64,000 bases of DNA from positions 186,001 through 250,000 of the forward strand of contig NZ_JAQQWS010000003.1 of assembly GCF_028610675.1 (NCBI RefSeq), given 5' to 3'. Every line of letters begins with the position of its first letter. Positions within the stretch are counted from its first letter, which is position 1. The translations under genes were made by a program, and so were the position numbers. This stretch comes from Alkalihalobacillus pseudalcaliphilus. Lineage in GTDB: Bacteria > Bacillota > Bacilli > Bacillales > Bacillaceae_D. The notes beneath the pieces are model-generated. The model was not told the DNA's origin. It searched no databases and saw only the letters and a list, made by a program, of their open reading frames with translations. This document shows, one piece after another, positions 62,386 through 64,000 of this stretch.

Positions 62386-63108
62386 TTACGCTTGATTAGA
62401 TAAATCCAATGTTAAAAAATCAGGTAGCTGTCTTTCGTGCTTGTCAAGCTTAATCTGCTCTGCCTTAATTCCTTGTTCTAGTAATAATTCTATGTTCTGC
62501 TTCAGGAATTCGTCACTACCAACTACATAGAAAAGGCCTTCCTTGTCTGCTGCAAGATTCTTCACCTCATTATAATAATCATGACGATTATCAACAAACT
62601 GAGAAGTAAAATTCTTCTCAGGTGCTGTCTCAAAAATATCGGTAAATAAGAAGTCTTTTGATGAATCAACGTTTAAGGAATGAATTTGATTCACGTCATC
62701 TGCACGATTGAAATAATCAAGGACAAGTGGTCTGAACGTTGCCAGCCCAACACCTGCTGATAGCAGATACACATTTTTCCCTTCTCTTCTTAGTGGTACA
62801 TTGGTATGTGTTTTAAATATCGCGACTTGATCGCCTACATCAAGACCTCTTAAGATCCTTTTGAATTCAGAGCACTGCTCCTTGATTCGTGTTGTAATAC
62901 CGATTACCTTTTCATGTGGTAAGGTAGAAATCGACATGTGACGAATGAGACTACGATTGGGCTTCTCCCCCGCATTAAATCCTTCCAATGCAAAATGAGT
63001 ATGTGAACCTTCTTCCCACGTAAAACCTTCTGGACATTCGAGTAAGTATGTTTTAACCTCAGGCGTTTCTTCAATAATCTTCTTGATTTTAGGCCAGTAT
63101 ATTTGCAT
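62386..63108 (-). CDS. Ferredoxin-reductase-like flavoprotein
   Basis: Protein of 240 residues of the FNR superfamily. The FAD barrel has SLIRHMSISTLPHEKVIGIT and ITTRIKEQCSEFKR. The NAD(P) domain has VYLLSAGVGLATFRPLVLDYF and GLFYVVGSDEFLKQNIELLL. There is no iron-sulfur domain. It is the second such enzyme in the window and is not close in sequence to the one at 41610. GGAG precedes the ATG. It is a single gene bounded by a terminator, and its electron partner is not known. Confidence 0.88.
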   Translation of the reverse strand: MQIYWPKIKKIIEETPEVKTYLLECPEGFTWEEGSHTHFALEGFNAGEKPNRSLIRHMSISTLPHEKVIGITTRIKEQCSEFKRILRGLDVGDQVAIFKTHTNVPLRREGKNVYLLSAGVGLATFRPLVLDYFNRADDVNQIHSLNVDSSKDFLFTDIFETAPEKNFTSQFVDNRHDYYNEVKNLAADKEGLFYVVGSDEFLKQNIELLLEQGIKAEQIKLDKHERQLPDFLTLDLSNQA

Positions 63109-63218
63109 GATTTATTCTCCTCAATGATTATGTCTTTATATCTAGCATACTACAATTGAAAACAATTCTCAATAAGTAACCATTTATTCACATCAATGCT
63201 ATTCAAGATGCCTAAAAC

Positions 63219-64000
63219 CTTTCTATACAAAACCCTCATAGCGGAGCCAAAACCACTCCACCACCCACAAAGATGAAAGTCAGCTATCGCCAACTTAACG
63301 ATTAATAAAGGTTTGTGAAGGTAAAGACGCGAAACCTTGGAGTATCTGTACAAAGAGGCGGGTAATTTGCAGATGCTGATGCCAAACCTTAGAGTATCTG
63401 CACAAAGTGAGGGTTTATGTGCAGATACTGAGGACAAACCTTGAAGTATCTGCACAAAGAGGCGTTTTATGTGCAGATACTGAGGACAAAACTTAGAGTA
63501 TCTGCACAAAGTGAGGGTTTATGTGCAGATACTGAGGACAAAACTTGGAGTATCTGCACAAAGAGGCGTTTTATGTGCAGATACTGATGTCAAACCTTGA
63601 AGTATCTGCACAAAGTGAGGGTTTATGTGCAGATACTGATGCCAAACCTTAGAGTATCTGCACAAAGAGCCGTTTTATGTGCAGATACTGATGTCAAACC
63701 TTGAAGTATCTGCACAAAGTGAGGGTTTATGTGCAGATACTGAGGACAAAACTTGGAGTATCTGCACAAAGAAGCGTTTTATGTGCAGATACTGATGTCA
63801 AACCTTAGAGTATCTGCACAAAGAAGCGTTTTATGTGCAGATACTGATGTCAAACCTTAGAGTATCTGCACAAAGAGCCGTCTTATGTGCAGATACTGAT
63901 GCCAAACCTTGGAGTATCTGCACGAAAAGGTGCGAAGGGAATAAAGAACCAGCTAACTTCAAAGTAACCCATCACCCATAAGTAACATTCATACAAAATC
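63219..64000. repeat. Composite intergenic repeat locus at the right edge, containing the 52-bp array
   Basis: A core lies at 63219-63280, then a lead-in (ATGAAAGTCAGCTATC, also near 44743 and 24300), the array of palindromic units (63315-63923), the end of filler A (CCAGCTAACTTCAA), and a half core (CATTCATACAAAA) at the window end. No credible gene is present in 63109-64000. Confidence 0.82.
63315..63923 (+). repeat. Tandem array of twelve 52-bp units with palindromic 37-bp core
   Basis: Units start at 63315 and then every 52 bp up to 63887. Each has GTGCAGATACT and AGTATCTGCAC arms around about 15 bases (GAGGACAAACCTTGA or GATGCCAAACCTTAG types), and a 15-base spacer. Spacers alternate between AAAGTGAGGGTTTAT and AAAGAGGCGTTTTAT kinds through most of the array, giving a 104-bp higher period. 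The first unit is degraded on its left arm. Confidence 0.95.

Noticed and set aside
63150..63509. 119-codon minus-strand open frame with repeated Tyr-Ser-Lys motifs
   Set aside because: The apparent peptide repeats are just the 52-bp DNA units read through; no start site and the frame breaks with unit changes.
63315..63923. CRISPR array
   Set aside because: Spacers are only 15 bases, fall into two repeating kinds and are not unique; repeats are full palindromes and no cas gene lies in the window.

Overview
The window reads as chromosomal DNA of a low-GC Gram-positive bacterium of the family Bacillaceae. The basis is AT-rich sequence, AAGGAGG-type ribosome binding sites with ATG, GTG and TTG starts, lipobox lipoproteins, YesM/YesN and Lpl-type sugar systems, a TasA/CalY-type protein and Fur boxes of Bacillus type. 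The acidic secreted proteins and the close likeness of the anchored GH5 enzyme to alkaliphile cellulases fit an alkaliphilic or halotolerant plant-litter degrader; that is inference. No rRNA, tRNA, phage or transposase gene was seen.

Positions 1-763 hold an OmpR-type response regulator and the start of its histidine kinase. Positions 933-22067, all on the minus strand, look like one xyloglucan utilisation locus of about 21 kb. It has a wall-anchored GH5 endoglucanase (GH5-X2-CBM46-LPDTA), GH42 beta-galactosidase, a divergent GH95 fucosidase-family enzyme, a YesM/YesN two-component system, an Lpl-type ABC oligosaccharide importer without its own ATPase, GH31 alpha-xylosidase, GH3 beta-glucosidase and a YesL-like membrane protein. 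Together they would cut xyloglucan outside the cell, import the oligosaccharides and strip fucose, galactose, xylose and glucose inside. Two cre-like sites suggest catabolite repression.

After a cytochrome P450 (22229-23422) comes an iron island (24419-33317). It has two siderophore importers (lipoprotein plus two FecCD permeases each) with one ATPase, a FhuF-like reductase and a ferritin. Four Fur-box/promoter pairs sit in front of these units. The ferritin promoter also overlaps a Fur box, which is unexpected.

Positions 33372-44208 carry ordinary accessory genes: TVP38 membrane protein, PC4-like protein, kinase-like protein, phosphatase, oxidoreductase, HD hydrolase, YdeI-CDGSH fusion, ArsR/SRPBCC pair and tRNA-dihydrouridine synthase. 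Several are broken or remnants. Positions 45245-49652 hold a TasA/CalY-like protein and a Vpr-like subtilase, with SinR-box-like repeats upstream. The rest (50147-63108) has two MFS exporters, TetR, MocR/LysE, a serine hydrolase and further pseudogenes.

The least explained feature is a family of noncoding intergenic repeats. A hairpin core of about 62 bp, bounded by ACTTTCAT and ATGAAAGT, alternates with a few kinds of noncoding filler at eight loci. One filler type contains a 37-bp palindromic unit that occurs once, twice, or twelve times at an exact 52-bp period (63315-63923).
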